64,000 bases of DNA, taken from NCBI GenBank assembly GCA_934590165.1, contig CAKTOO010000002.1, positions 1 to 64,000 of the forward strand, in the 5' to 3' direction. The position numbers and the translations under genes were made by a program. Numbering within the stretch: the stretch's first letter is position 1; each line of letters starts with the position of its first letter. Positions 42,180-50,458 of this stretch are shown here, in pieces. The DNA comes from an uncultured Dysosmobacter sp. (GTDB lineage: Bacteria; Bacillota; Clostridia; Oscillospirales; Oscillospiraceae). Below the pieces are notes generated by a model that saw only the letters and a program-made list of their open reading frames with translations, did not search any database and was not told the DNA's origin.

Positions 42180-42242
42180 GTGGAATTTGATTCCATATCA
42201 ATTTCCACCCTCATTGTACGCGCATTTCCTGCCGTTTGTCAA
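42180..42242 (-). promoter_or_regulatory. Aldolase promoter with operator dyad
   Basis: Minus strand TTGACA (42237-42242) and TACAAT (42213-42218), 18 bp apart. A 12-bp inverted repeat with one mismatch (GTGGAATTTGAT at 42180-42191, ATCAATTTCCAC at 42197-42208) covers the predicted start point, an ideal repressor site. Confidence 0.75.
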
Positions 42243-42246
42243 CTGT

Positions 42247-42675
42247 TCAGCGCTGTTTTCGCCGCTTTCCCCGCAAAATTCCCGCCGCCCCCAGGAAGAT
42301 GGAAAAATCGGCCAGATTGAACACGTACCGGCAGACAGGCTCCGGTGCCTTGGGGAACCGCACATAGTCGTACACGCTGCCGTGACGCACCCGTTCCCAC
42401 AAATTGCTGATGCCGCCGCCCAGCAGCAATCCGCAGCCCGTCCGGCTGCTTTTCCGCAGGGGCAAAGCCCCCGCCATCAAGGCGGCGGACAACACCGCCA
42501 GTTGGCGGCTGTCCAGGCGCAACAGTCCGAAAGCGGAGCCATGGTTCCGCAGACCCGTCAGATGGATGCAGCCGCCCAAATGGCTGCTCTCCCGCCGGCT
42601 GGTCCGGTCCAGATACCACCGGGCCGCCGTGCAGGCAGAGGCCGAAGCCCCGGCGATGCACATGGTCAAAAGCAT
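42247..42675 (-). CDS. lspA: Signal peptidase II-like protein (LspA family)
   Basis: A 142-residue polytopic protein matching the LspA pattern: RNHGSAFG (family N-x-G-A-x-F-G), GGGISNLWERVRHGSVYDYV with the first catalytic Asp, and FNLADFSIFLG with the second. It would cleave lipoprotein signal peptides. Slightly short and divergent at the N terminus, with GGAG seven bases before the ATG. It starts four bases after the GTPase-nuclease gene and is probably co-transcribed with it. Confidence 0.78.
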   Translation of the reverse strand: MLLTMCIAGASASACTAARWYLDRTSRRESSHLGGCIHLTGLRNHGSAFGLLRLDSRQLAVLSAALMAGALPLRKSSRTGCGLLLGGGISNLWERVRHGSVYDYVRFPKAPEPVCRYVFNLADFSIFLGAAGILRGKRRKQR

Positions 42676-42679
42676 GGTC

Positions 42680-45334
42680 TCACTCCCCCTTGTTCTCCCG
42701 GGCCTTTTCCATGGCGGCCTTCACCGCCCTGGCTTTGCCCGGCTGGTTGTTGCAATCCATGGCCGACGCGATCTGCGCCAGTACCTCGTCCACTTCCGCC
42801 CGGAACGCGGAGGCGGACAGCCGCAGGGCACCGTGGCCCAGGATGATGAGCTGCTCCGGTCCGTCGGAGGTTGCCACCTTCACTCGGTGCTGCCGGCCGA
42901 TCTCATAGGTGGCTTTTTCGATGAAGGCGTCCGCTGTCTCCGCCTCCTTGGTGTAGACCACATGGATGTTGTGATACTTCTCCACGGAGCCCAGTCCGCC
43001 TTTGACCTTATAGGCGTCAAATACCAGGATGACCACAGACTTTTTGAAGCCCTGGTAATTGCTGAGCAGGTCCATGAGCTGCTTACGGGCGGCGTCCAAG
43101 TTGTCCCGGGCCACCGCTTTCAGGTCGTCCCAGGCAAAAATAATGTTGTAGCCGTCCACCAGCAGGTATTCCGGTCCCAGGTCCCGGGGCTGGATGGTCC
43201 GCTTTTCCGCCGTCTCCGCCGGTGCCCGCTTCGGCTCCCGGGGCGGCTGAAACGCCCGCTGCTTCACCGGGCCGTAGGTCCGCTCAAAAATGGCCTGAAG
43301 CTCCTTGTCCTGCTCCAGGGTCCCGGCGTATGTGCTCTCCCGGCGGCTCCGGGGCCGCTGCTCCGGCTCCGGGGACTGCTTCCCGAGGCGCAGGCCGCTG
43401 TCCACATGGGCGTGGGCGGGCACATCCCTCCACTTGACGGTATATCCGGCGCCGTGACCGCAGAACACGGAGTCCGGCGGGTTATCCACGTCCCGCTCCG
43501 GGTCGTAACCCACGGCCTCCACCACTTCATCCTGCCGTGGGCAGGGGGCGTAGCCCCGGAGGGTGCACAGGAGCCGGCCCCGGCCCTTGGTGTAAGCAGT
43601 GACCTCCTGGGCGTAATTCTGCAAGGCTGCCACCGGGGCGAATCCGGTGAGCACCGCCTCTTCCCCCACCGTCTCCGGTGGGTCCGTCTCGCCGTTCATC
43701 CGCTGGAGATCGCTCATGGCCCGCCCCACCTGCGCAGCGGGCACCTCCAACCGGAAGTCGTACCAGGGCTCCAGCAGAATGTTCTCCGCCTGCATGAGGC
43801 CCTGACGCACCGCCCGGTAGGTGGCCTGGCGGAAGTCGCCGCCCTCCGTGTGCTTCACGTGGGCCCGGCCCGCCACCAGCGTGATCTTCATGTCCGTGAT
43901 AGGGGAGCCGGTCAGCACCCCCAGGTGCTCCTTTTCCGCCAGGTGGGTGAGAATGAGACGCTGCCAGTTCCGGTCCAGCACATCCTCCGGGCAGGCGGTG
44001 TCCAGCGTGATACCGCTGCCCCGTTCGCCGGGCTCCAAAAGCAGATGGACCTCCGCGTAATGGCGCAGGGGCTCAAAGTGGCCGATGCCCTCCACCGGGG
44101 CCGCAATAGTCTCCCGGTAAACGATACTGCCCTGGCCGAAGGTCACCTCCATGCCGAACCGCTCCCGGATGAGGCGCTGTAAGATCTCCAGCTGCACCTC
44201 GCCCATGAGCTGGGCGTGGATCTGCCGCAGGTGTTCATTCCAGACGATGTGGAGCTGGGGGTCCTCCTCCTCCAGCTGCCGCAGCTTCAAAAGCGCCGTA
44301 TGGGGGTCCGTTCCCTCCGGCAGCTGGACCTGATAGGTCAAGACCGGCTCCAGCAGCGGCGCCGTCCAGGCCCTCTCTCCGCCCAGCCCCTCGCCGGGGC
44401 GGGTACGGCTGAGGCCGGTGACGGCGCAGACAGTGCCCGCCGGCGCTTCCTCCACCGTGCGGAACTTGGCGCCGGAGTAGATGCGCAGCTGGTCCGCCTT
44501 CTCCTCCCACACCTGGTCCTCTGAAAGGCCGGGGCGGCGGTTGCTCAAAAGGTCCTTCACCCGGAGGGTACCGCCGGTGACCTTCAGCCAGGTGAGGCGG
44601 GTCCCCTGGCTGTCCCGGGAGACCTTGAACACCCGGGCGCCGAAGTCCGCCGGATACTCCGGAGCCCTGCCGTAGCGGCCCAGGCCCTTCAGAAAGCTCT
44701 CCACGCCCTCCAGCTTCAGCGCCGAGCCAAACCAGCAAGGGAACAGCTTCCGTGCCGCGACCATGTCCGCCAGGTCGCCGTCGCTGACGATGCCGGTCTC
44801 CAAAAACCGCTCCAGTACAGTTTCATCACAGACGGCGGCCTCCTCCCAGAAGTCTCCCTCCCGGCAGGTGAAATCCACCACGCCGTCAGAGAGGTGCCGT
44901 TTCAGTCCCGTCAGCAGCGCTGCCTTGTCGGCCCCCGCCAGGTCCATTTTATTGACGAACAAAAACGTGGGGATATGGTACCGCTCCAACAGCCGCCACA
45001 GCGTCCGGGTGTGGCCCTGGACGCCGTCGGTGCCACTGATGACCAGAATGGCGCAGTCCAGCACCTGCAGCGTCCGCTCCATCTCCGCGGAAAAATCCAC
45101 GTGGCCGGGGGTATCCAGCAGCGTCACCGCCGCCTGGGGGAGCGTCAGCTCCGCCTGCTTGGAAAAAATGGTGATGCCCCGCTCCCGCTCCATGGCGTCC
45201 GTGTCCAGGAAAGCGTCCTGATGGTCCACCCGGCCCAGCTTCCGCAGGGCGCCAGTGGTATACAGCATGGCTTCCGACAGCGTGGTCTTGCCCGCGTCCA
45301 CATGGGCCAATACACCTATACTACAGCGCTTCAT
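42680..45334 (-). CDS. TetM-like translational GTPase fused to a Rae1/YacP NYN nuclease domain
   Basis: An 884-residue fusion. Residues 1 to about 640 follow ribosomal protection proteins/EF-G: G1 AHVDAGKT (10-17), G2 RGITI (52-56), G3 DTPGH (74-78), G4 NKMD (128-131), then domains II-V. A Pro/Arg-rich linker (about 645-720) leads to a complete NYN domain (722-860) with LLVDGYN, VFDAYKVKG, ETAD and ATSD, placing acidic residues at about 727, 773, 802 and 824. The C-terminal part follows Bacillus Rae1 (YacP), an mRNA endonuclease that cuts in the ribosomal A site. An A-site-directed GTPase-nuclease is the natural reading (inference). Tetracycline resistance cannot be assumed. No good ribosome site precedes the ATG. 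Confidence 0.85.
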   Translation of the reverse strand: MKRCSIGVLAHVDAGKTTLSEAMLYTTGALRKLGRVDHQDAFLDTDAMERERGITIFSKQAELTLPQAAVTLLDTPGHVDFSAEMERTLQVLDCAILVISGTDGVQGHTRTLWRLLERYHIPTFLFVNKMDLAGADKAALLTGLKRHLSDGVVDFTCREGDFWEEAAVCDETVLERFLETGIVSDGDLADMVAARKLFPCWFGSALKLEGVESFLKGLGRYGRAPEYPADFGARVFKVSRDSQGTRLTWLKVTGGTLRVKDLLSNRRPGLSEDQVWEEKADQLRIYSGAKFRTVEEAPAGTVCAVTGLSRTRPGEGLGGERAWTAPLLEPVLTYQVQLPEGTDPHTALLKLRQLEEEDPQLHIVWNEHLRQIHAQLMGEVQLEILQRLIRERFGMEVTFGQGSIVYRETIAAPVEGIGHFEPLRHYAEVHLLLEPGERGSGITLDTACPEDVLDRNWQRLILTHLAEKEHLGVLTGSPITDMKITLVAGRAHVKHTEGGDFRQATYRAVRQGLMQAENILLEPWYDFRLEVPAAQVGRAMSDLQRMNGETDPPETVGEEAVLTGFAPVAALQNYAQEVTAYTKGRGRLLCTLRGYAPCPRQDEVVEAVGYDPERDVDNPPDSVFCGHGAGYTVKWRDVPAHAHVDSGLRLGKQSPEPEQRPRSRRESTYAGTLEQDKELQAIFERTYGPVKQRAFQPPREPKRAPAETAEKRTIQPRDLGPEYLLVDGYNIIFAWDDLKAVARDNLDAARKQLMDLLSNYQGFKKSVVILVFDAYKVKGGLGSVEKYHNIHVVYTKEAETADAFIEKATYEIGRQHRVKVATSDGPEQLIILGHGALRLSASAFRAEVDEVLAQIASAMDCNNQPGKARAVKAAMEKARENKGE

Positions 45335-45350
45335 AATTCAAAATACTCTT

Positions 45351-45815
45351 TCATGATAGACTTACAAGCCTTCCTAAGCATGGATATAGATGTATTTCGA
45401 TACTGTCCGGCTTTTCTGGGCTCCGGTAGTATGTAATCTTCTCCATCAGCAGTTTCCACAAGCGATTCTTTTCCTCTGCCGTCATCCGGTCATAGTAATC
45501 CAGAACGTGTGCCGTTGTCGGCAGAAAGATTTCTCTCGCCTGTTCATATTCGTCTTTATTATGGCAGATTTCCTCCAATTCTTCAATGCTTGACTGCAAC
45601 TCTTTTATATCCTTTTGCAGCACAGCATTGCGCTTCAGGAACATTTCTTCGGAGTACACACCTCGCTCAAGTAAGCTGCAAATTTGATTTTGCTGCTCAA
45701 TATGGCTTCTTAGTTGCTTCCGCATCATATCGAGCTGTGTTTCTTCCAGATTCTCTTTTTTCTCTGATGGAACAACCGTTAAGGTAAAGCTATGTCTGCT
45801 TTTTTCTTGCAACAC
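45351..45815 (-). pseudogene. C-terminal remnant of a large serine recombinase
   Basis: About 150 residues matching the C-terminal coiled-coil and tail of large serine recombinases (integrase/TnpX type): Glu/Gln-rich helices with LLERGVYSEEMFLKRN and the terminal MTAEEKNRLWKLLMEKITYY segment. The catalytic serine domain and zinc ribbon are absent; the 5' end runs into the stop region of the adjacent methyltransferase gene, 26 bases overlapping out of frame. It marks the edge of a former mobile element beside the GTPase-nuclease gene. Confidence 0.7.
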
Positions 45816-46434
45816 AGTGCATCCGAAAGCCTTTTCGCTGTTTCAGCAATTCCAGTGAAAGACCGGCTTTCTCGCTCATTGCCTGAATCTGCTTTTTGTG
45901 ATAGACCCGCACATCTCCATGACCTGCCAAATGGCACAGGGGTATCTCAATGTGATTCATCAACCAGATGAGGATCATCGGGCCAGTGTTGTCCCGGAGG
46001 ATCAACCGCCCGCCAGGCCGCAGGACACGATGGACGCTGTTGAAAAAGGCCTGCGGATTTGGGTAGTGGTGAAAACTCTGGGAGCAGATCACAACATCAA
46101 AAGAATCGTCTGAAAAGGGCAGTTCCTCACAGTCACCCACCAAAAACTCCGCGTTTGGCAGTTGCTTTCTTTGAGCGACCTCTATCATTTTGGGTGTCAG
46201 ATCAATGCCGGTATAGTGCCGTTCCGGGTAAACTTCATGCAGCAGAGAGATCACCGGTCCGGTACCGCATCCGCAGTCCAGCAGGTTTTCAAATGGCTCC
46301 TTTTCCAGTTCCTCCAGGATGTCCGGGTAATCCTTTCTGCACATTTCATAAATGCCCGCATGATCCGTTTCATACTGATCCGCCGCTTTGGTAAACTCCC
46401 GTATGGAAAGTTGTTTATACTGTTCGCTGTTCAT
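45790..46434 (-). CDS. Class I SAM-dependent methyltransferase (1 of 5)
   Basis: A 214-residue methyltransferase. Motif I is LLDCGCGTGPV (about 52-62), followed by GIDLTPKMI and the LRPGGRLILRD motif. A HxxHxG-like tail (IPLCHLAGHGDVR) precedes the C terminus. The acceptor is unknown. The ATG at 46434 has GAGGG six bases upstream. Last gene of the DtxR-box operon; visibly less GC-rich than the housekeeping genes to its left. Confidence 0.85.
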   Translation of the reverse strand: MNSEQYKQLSIREFTKAADQYETDHAGIYEMCRKDYPDILEELEKEPFENLLDCGCGTGPVISLLHEVYPERHYTGIDLTPKMIEVAQRKQLPNAEFLVGDCEELPFSDDSFDVVICSQSFHHYPNPQAFFNSVHRVLRPGGRLILRDNTGPMILIWLMNHIEIPLCHLAGHGDVRVYHKKQIQAMSEKAGLSLELLKQRKGFRMHCVARKKQT

Positions 46435-46492
46435 TCCATTCCCTCTTCGGTTCCTCATTAAAATCAAATCGTCATGCTACTGGTCTTGTTTT

Positions 46493-47146
46493 TCATTGTC
46501 CAAGCCCCTTTTTATTCCCGCTTTTCTCCGCCGTTACGCATAGCCACCCTTTTGGGTTCTGATCCACTTTAATCTTGCAAAAACCCGCTTCTTGCAAAAC
46601 GGCCTTGATCTGTCCGGCATTGTAGATCCTCATGCCTTCGATCTTGTCCGTCCACTTTTCGTCCTTTGGATTCATTCCGTTGGATTCATTGCAGATCATA
46701 AACGTCCCGCCGTCTGTCAGCACTCTGCAAACCTGCTGAAACGCTTTGAGTAAATCCGGCCAGAAATAAATCGTCTCAAAGGCCGTCACCACATGAAACC
46801 CGCCGTCTTCAAATGGGAGCTCCATTACATTTCCCTGAACGACTTCACACCGCCCCGCCTGGATCGCGGCGGCATTTTTCTTTCTGGATTGTTCTACGCT
46901 GACAGGAGAATAATCGATTCCTTTTATGATCCCAGAGGAGCTTTTGGTCAACAGCTTCTGAAGATTCGCCCCTCCGCCGCAGCCAATATCCAAGGCCGCG
47001 TCATGTTCTCCGATAGAGATATGTTGAAATCCCCATTCCGCAAGGGCGGCGTGTCCCGTGTTCATCATCCGAACCATTATTTTCCCGCCAAAGCCCTCCG
47101 GCTTACAGGTGTTTTGAAAGAATGACCGCTTTTTCTCCATACCCAT
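46493..47146 (-). CDS. Class I SAM-dependent methyltransferase (2 of 5)
   Basis: A 217-residue methyltransferase with motif I LDIGCGGGANLQ (about 53-64), GIDYSPVSV, and motif post-I LPFEDGGFHVVTAFETIYFW. GGAG seven bases upstream supports the start. Fourth of the five methyltransferase genes in transcription order; 19 bases after the membrane-anchored methyltransferase gene. Confidence 0.85.
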   Translation of the reverse strand: MGMEKKRSFFQNTCKPEGFGGKIMVRMMNTGHAALAEWGFQHISIGEHDAALDIGCGGGANLQKLLTKSSSGIIKGIDYSPVSVEQSRKKNAAAIQAGRCEVVQGNVMELPFEDGGFHVVTAFETIYFWPDLLKAFQQVCRVLTDGGTFMICNESNGMNPKDEKWTDKIEGMRIYNAGQIKAVLQEAGFCKIKVDQNPKGWLCVTAEKSGNKKGLGQ

Positions 47147-47165
47147 TTTGTGTCTCCAGTCCCAA

Positions 47166-47957
47166 TTATTTTTTCCCGGCCAGCAGGGTGGAGCCTTTGA
47201 GCATCAGCCGCTTTGCCTCCTTTGGCGTCATGAACCGGCCGTCTGTGGTGTCGATCAGCTCCACCTTTTCGTATCCCTGGGCTTTGAGCTGACGGGCAAA
47301 TTCTTCCATGTCGCCATACCGCGCCGGAGACATCAGATCGTGGATGGCAAAGACGCCTCCCTTTTTCAGCACCCGCAATGTCTCCAAAAGGAGTTTCTGC
47401 TTGTCCTCTCCGGTGATGTTGTGATACACATAATTGCTGGTCACCGCGTCAAAGCTCTCATCCGGGAAGTCCAGCTTCGTGGCGTCTCCACGCTGGAACT
47501 CCGTGTTGATCATACCTTCCGCCACAGCATTTTTCTCACACAAAGGAAGGCTGAATGAGGCATAGTCCTTGCCCCATCGGTCGATGCCCACCATTGTCCC
47601 CTGGGGATTCCGCTTTGCGCAGGCAATGGTCAGCGCCCCGCTGCCGCAGCCTACATCCAGGCCCCTGCCGCCTTCCGGCAGGGTGATGTATGCCGCTGTT
47701 CCCTCCACGATCTGGCGGGACAGCTTCCGCTCCCCCTCGTAGGAAAAGGCCTTATAGGCGTGGATACACCATTCGGCATACTTCCCGCATACCAAGCAGG
47801 CAACAGCGAACACAGCGCCCAGGGCAACCCGCACACTGCCATGTACGCCCAACCCGCACACACCGAACATCAGAAAGCAGACAAGCGTGAGCGCAGTCGC
47901 GGCAAACATTCCATAGATCAGCCCTCTGGGTACCCAGTTTTTATAATCTGGTTTCAT
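47166..47957 (-). CDS. Membrane-anchored class I SAM-dependent methyltransferase (3 of 5)
   Basis: A 263-residue protein with two N-terminal hydrophobic helices (about 10-35 and 41-58) followed by a methyltransferase domain: motif I LDVGCGSGALT (about 100), GIDRWG, and FDAVTSNYVYHNI. The anchor suggests a membrane-associated acceptor such as a lipid or a membrane-tethered intermediate (inference). Its start overlaps the previous gene by four bases. Confidence 0.83.
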   Translation of the reverse strand: MKPDYKNWVPRGLIYGMFAATALTLVCFLMFGVCGLGVHGSVRVALGAVFAVACLVCGKYAEWCIHAYKAFSYEGERKLSRQIVEGTAAYITLPEGGRGLDVGCGSGALTIACAKRNPQGTMVGIDRWGKDYASFSLPLCEKNAVAEGMINTEFQRGDATKLDFPDESFDAVTSNYVYHNITGEDKQKLLLETLRVLKKGGVFAIHDLMSPARYGDMEEFARQLKAQGYEKVELIDTTDGRFMTPKEAKRLMLKGSTLLAGKK

Positions 47958-48646
47958 TCAGATTTCTCCTTCCGACAGGTAAAGCAAGCCATGGACTCCA
48001 CTGTTTCCAGCTTCACCTGTTCGTACAGTTCCTTCAGCCGTTTTCGCAGGCTGTCCGCCGTCTCATAAGGCGGGGTGAAAAAACCTTTGGGCGTATAGAT
48101 GTGATCAATCAGCCAGTCTGTGCGCCGGTTTTCCCCTTTGATATAAAAGCAGCCGCAGAAGATGCCGCCTGGCTTCAAAACCCGGCAAGTCTCCCGGTAA
48201 GCCGCCTCCTTATCAGGAAACGCATGGAAGCCATTGAGGGACAGCACCAGGTCAAAGCTTCCATCGTCAAAAGGCAGCTTGCCCACATCTCCCTGCTGAA
48301 ACCGAACATGCTTCAGGCCCAGGTTTCCTGCTCTGCGCTGTGCCTGCGCCATCATGTCCGTGGAATAATCCAGGCAGGTGATGTCCGCATGGGGCAGCTG
48401 TTTGTAGACCGGCATGGTGAATACGCCGGTACCCACCGGGACCTCCAGCAGCCTGCCGGAGAAATCCTCCGGTATGCCGGACAGCGCCCGCTCCAGATAC
48501 CGGGTGTTCGTTTCCCGGTCCATGTTCCACACCAGCTTGCAGACAGCCTTGCCCGAAAGTGTGGAGCAGGTGATCATGCCGTCGTAAAAGGTGGCGTCTT
48601 TACCAAGCGCGCCATAGGCATCTTGAATTACATCATGTCGGTTCAT
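47954..48646 (-). CDS. Class I SAM-dependent methyltransferase (4 of 5)
   Basis: A 230-residue methyltransferase with the motif I variant LLEVPVGTGVFTMP (about 66-79), CLDYSTDMM, LPFDDGSFDLVLSLNGFHAF and LKPGGIFCGCFYIKG. AGGGGG seven bases upstream marks the start, which overlaps the stop of a truncated frame (48643-48843). Confidence 0.85.
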   Translation of the reverse strand: MNRHDVIQDAYGALGKDATFYDGMITCSTLSGKAVCKLVWNMDRETNTRYLERALSGIPEDFSGRLLEVPVGTGVFTMPVYKQLPHADITCLDYSTDMMAQAQRRAGNLGLKHVRFQQGDVGKLPFDDGSFDLVLSLNGFHAFPDKEAAYRETCRVLKPGGIFCGCFYIKGENRRTDWLIDHIYTPKGFFTPPYETADSLRKRLKELYEQVKLETVESMACFTCRKEKSE

Positions 48647-48843
48647 CGCTTTTCCCCCTGCTTGTTGGTATCCCCCTGGTCCCCCAAAATCAAATAATCG
48701 CAGTATTCTCCGCCTGACGCAAGTGTCTGACTGCGGTGCAGCACACCGTGCTGAAAGCCGATCATCACTTCATCCAGTTCGCATAGAAGACGCATCATCT
48801 CCTGCACATCCTCCGGAGAAATGCGCTTCCCGCCGGCCAGATA
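48643..48843 (-). pseudogene. C-terminal remnant resembling an L-2-amino-thiazoline-4-carboxylic acid hydrolase
   Basis: An open frame of 66 codons with no usable start, bounded upstream by a stop. It ends with an RSQTLASGGEYCDYLI-type segment that recalls the C terminus of the ATC hydrolase family (R-T-x-T-L-A-x-G-x-x-C-C-D-F). The N-terminal part is missing between two methyltransferase genes, suggesting an internal deletion. The family assignment is from memory and tentative. Confidence 0.4.
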
Positions 48844-48861
48844 TTATCCCATTCTTCTTGA

Positions 48862-49485
48862 TCAGTTAGCCGTTGGCCGGGCCTCTAAATAGCACAGAGG
48901 CGCAATGCTGCTGCCCATCAGTCTCTCCTCCGTCGCGGTAAATCCGCACTGGGAGACGAACTTCTCAAAGTCACGCGCATCCCACTTGTGATAGGTCCGG
49001 AAACCTGTCAGCTCCATCACCCGTGTACGCAGACGAAACCCAACCCCCTCCCCGTGGACAAAGGTGGGGGCGATCAAAATACCGTTTTCTTTCAAGACCC
49101 GGCGTGCCTCAGCAAGAGCCTTTTCAGGCTCCGGCATAATATGGAGCGCATTGGTGATCACCACCGCGTCAAAGGTTTCCGATCCATAGGGAAGATTTGT
49201 GGCGTCCTGCACACTGTAGTGCAGCCGGGCAGAGTGAGGCTTCTTCTTTGCCTCGGCGATCATCTCCGGCGAAAAGTCTGTCGCCTCAACGCTTTTCACG
49301 CTGCCGGCGATCTGCCCGGAAATCAGTCCCGTCCCGCATGCCAGCTCCAGCACATTCATCTGACGGTTCAACGAGCCTTTCATTTTTGCGGTAATCACAT
49401 CGTAAAGGCGTTCATTACTGTGCATGAACCTGTCGTAGAAGCCTGACCAGCGGCTCCAGAATTGTTTGTTTCCATTTTCTTTCAT
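48862..49485 (-). CDS. Class I SAM-dependent methyltransferase (5 of 5)
   Basis: A 207-residue methyltransferase with motif I LELACGTGLIS (about 46-56), ATDFSPEMI and FDAVVITNALHIMPEPEKAL, similar to YcgJ/UbiE-like enzymes. It is the first methyltransferase in transcription order, 15 bases after the hydrolase-like gene. GGGGGA six bases upstream supports the start. Confidence 0.85.
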   Translation of the reverse strand: MKENGNKQFWSRWSGFYDRFMHSNERLYDVITAKMKGSLNRQMNVLELACGTGLISGQIAGSVKSVEATDFSPEMIAEAKKKPHSARLHYSVQDATNLPYGSETFDAVVITNALHIMPEPEKALAEARRVLKENGILIAPTFVHGEGVGFRLRTRVMELTGFRTYHKWDARDFEKFVSQCGFTATEERLMGSSIAPLCYLEARPTAN

Positions 49486-49500
49486 CAGCTGTCCCCCGTT

Positions 49501-50427
49501 TTACCAGTTTTGCAGCAGCCGGGTCACTCTCGCGTCAATATCCAGGCGTGTTTCCCGGCACTCTTTAGGATACTGCCTCCCTGCACGGAAGGCTGCCCGC
49601 ATTAGCAGTCCAGAGCCGACCGGCAGCATCTGCCGGAGCATTCCCTCCGGAAAGACAAAATGGGTTCCATGGGGATACAGCGCCATCTCATATTCGCTCT
49701 CATGGGACGCCGCTTGCAGGCGCTCGTCCATTCGGCGGATGTATTTGCAGGTATCCCAGAGAACATCGTCCTCCGCACCGACAAAAAGAATCCTTCCTCG
49801 GATGTTTTCTACCTTGATCTTTTCTTCTTCCCGCACCGGGTGAAGCCGCTCGGATTCCTCAAACAACTCTCGGGATGCGACCATATCCCCGCCCGCCTTG
49901 GCTTCCGCCTGAATCATCTGCCAGTACTGAGGGTGGCGGTAGGCATAGGGCAGGTACGGCAACGGCTTGCCGCCGACGGTGACGGTGGATTCACCGTCCG
50001 CCGGACGTTCCTTCATGCCGTCTTTTCCATCCCGGACAAAGCCCTCCATGATGAAATCGCAGGGTGTCATGGCTATGGTGAGAGAAATGTCGCGATAATA
50101 GGACGCAACTACAAGAGCCATCATTCCTGTGGTGGAGGCCCCCACAATGCCGATTTTCCGGTTTCCTCTCTGCTTGATTACACCGATAGCTTTTTCAAAA
50201 CGCTCCAGTGGATAGCTGTGATGGCCATAGTCCTTCTTTCCCGGTGCCATTGTCATCACGTTGCAGTTCCGGCTCTGAAGCCATTTCACACCGGACACCG
50301 CCATGTGGTCGTCAATATCATCCCCCAGCAAAGCGATCATGCACCGGTCGATTGCATTCGGATTCGAAAAATACGCGCCGAAGAAACCGTCCTTCTCCAC
50401 AGAAAAGTATTCTCTTTGCATTTTCAT
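49501..50427 (-). CDS. Alpha/beta hydrolase-like protein (acyl-CoA thioester hydrolase/BAAT C-terminal-like)
   Basis: A 308-residue alpha/beta hydrolase fold protein. The nucleophile-elbow region reads VGASTTGMMALV (about 115), with a Ser followed by Thr-Thr-Gly rather than the common G-x-S-x-G, and a late HGTHFVFP supplies the His. It resembles BAAT-type acyl transferase/thioesterase C-terminal domains. ATG 50427 is chosen for GGAGGG five bases upstream. Part of the DtxR-box operon. Confidence 0.72.
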   Translation of the reverse strand: MKMQREYFSVEKDGFFGAYFSNPNAIDRCMIALLGDDIDDHMAVSGVKWLQSRNCNVMTMAPGKKDYGHHSYPLERFEKAIGVIKQRGNRKIGIVGASTTGMMALVVASYYRDISLTIAMTPCDFIMEGFVRDGKDGMKERPADGESTVTVGGKPLPYLPYAYRHPQYWQMIQAEAKAGGDMVASRELFEESERLHPVREEEKIKVENIRGRILFVGAEDDVLWDTCKYIRRMDERLQAASHESEYEMALYPHGTHFVFPEGMLRQMLPVGSGLLMRAAFRAGRQYPKECRETRLDIDARVTRLLQNW

Positions 50428-50458
50428 AACCGCCCTCCTCACATCTGGGCCATTCTCC

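Noticed and set aside
42680..45334. Canonical tetracycline resistance gene tet(M)/tet(W)
   Set aside because: The GTPase half is TetM-like, but it is divergent, fused to a nuclease domain and co-located with lspA, without the usual mobile context. Resistance cannot be claimed.
45351..45815. Functional small gene
   Set aside because: It matches only the C-terminal tail of serine recombinases and has no ribosome site; treated as a remnant.
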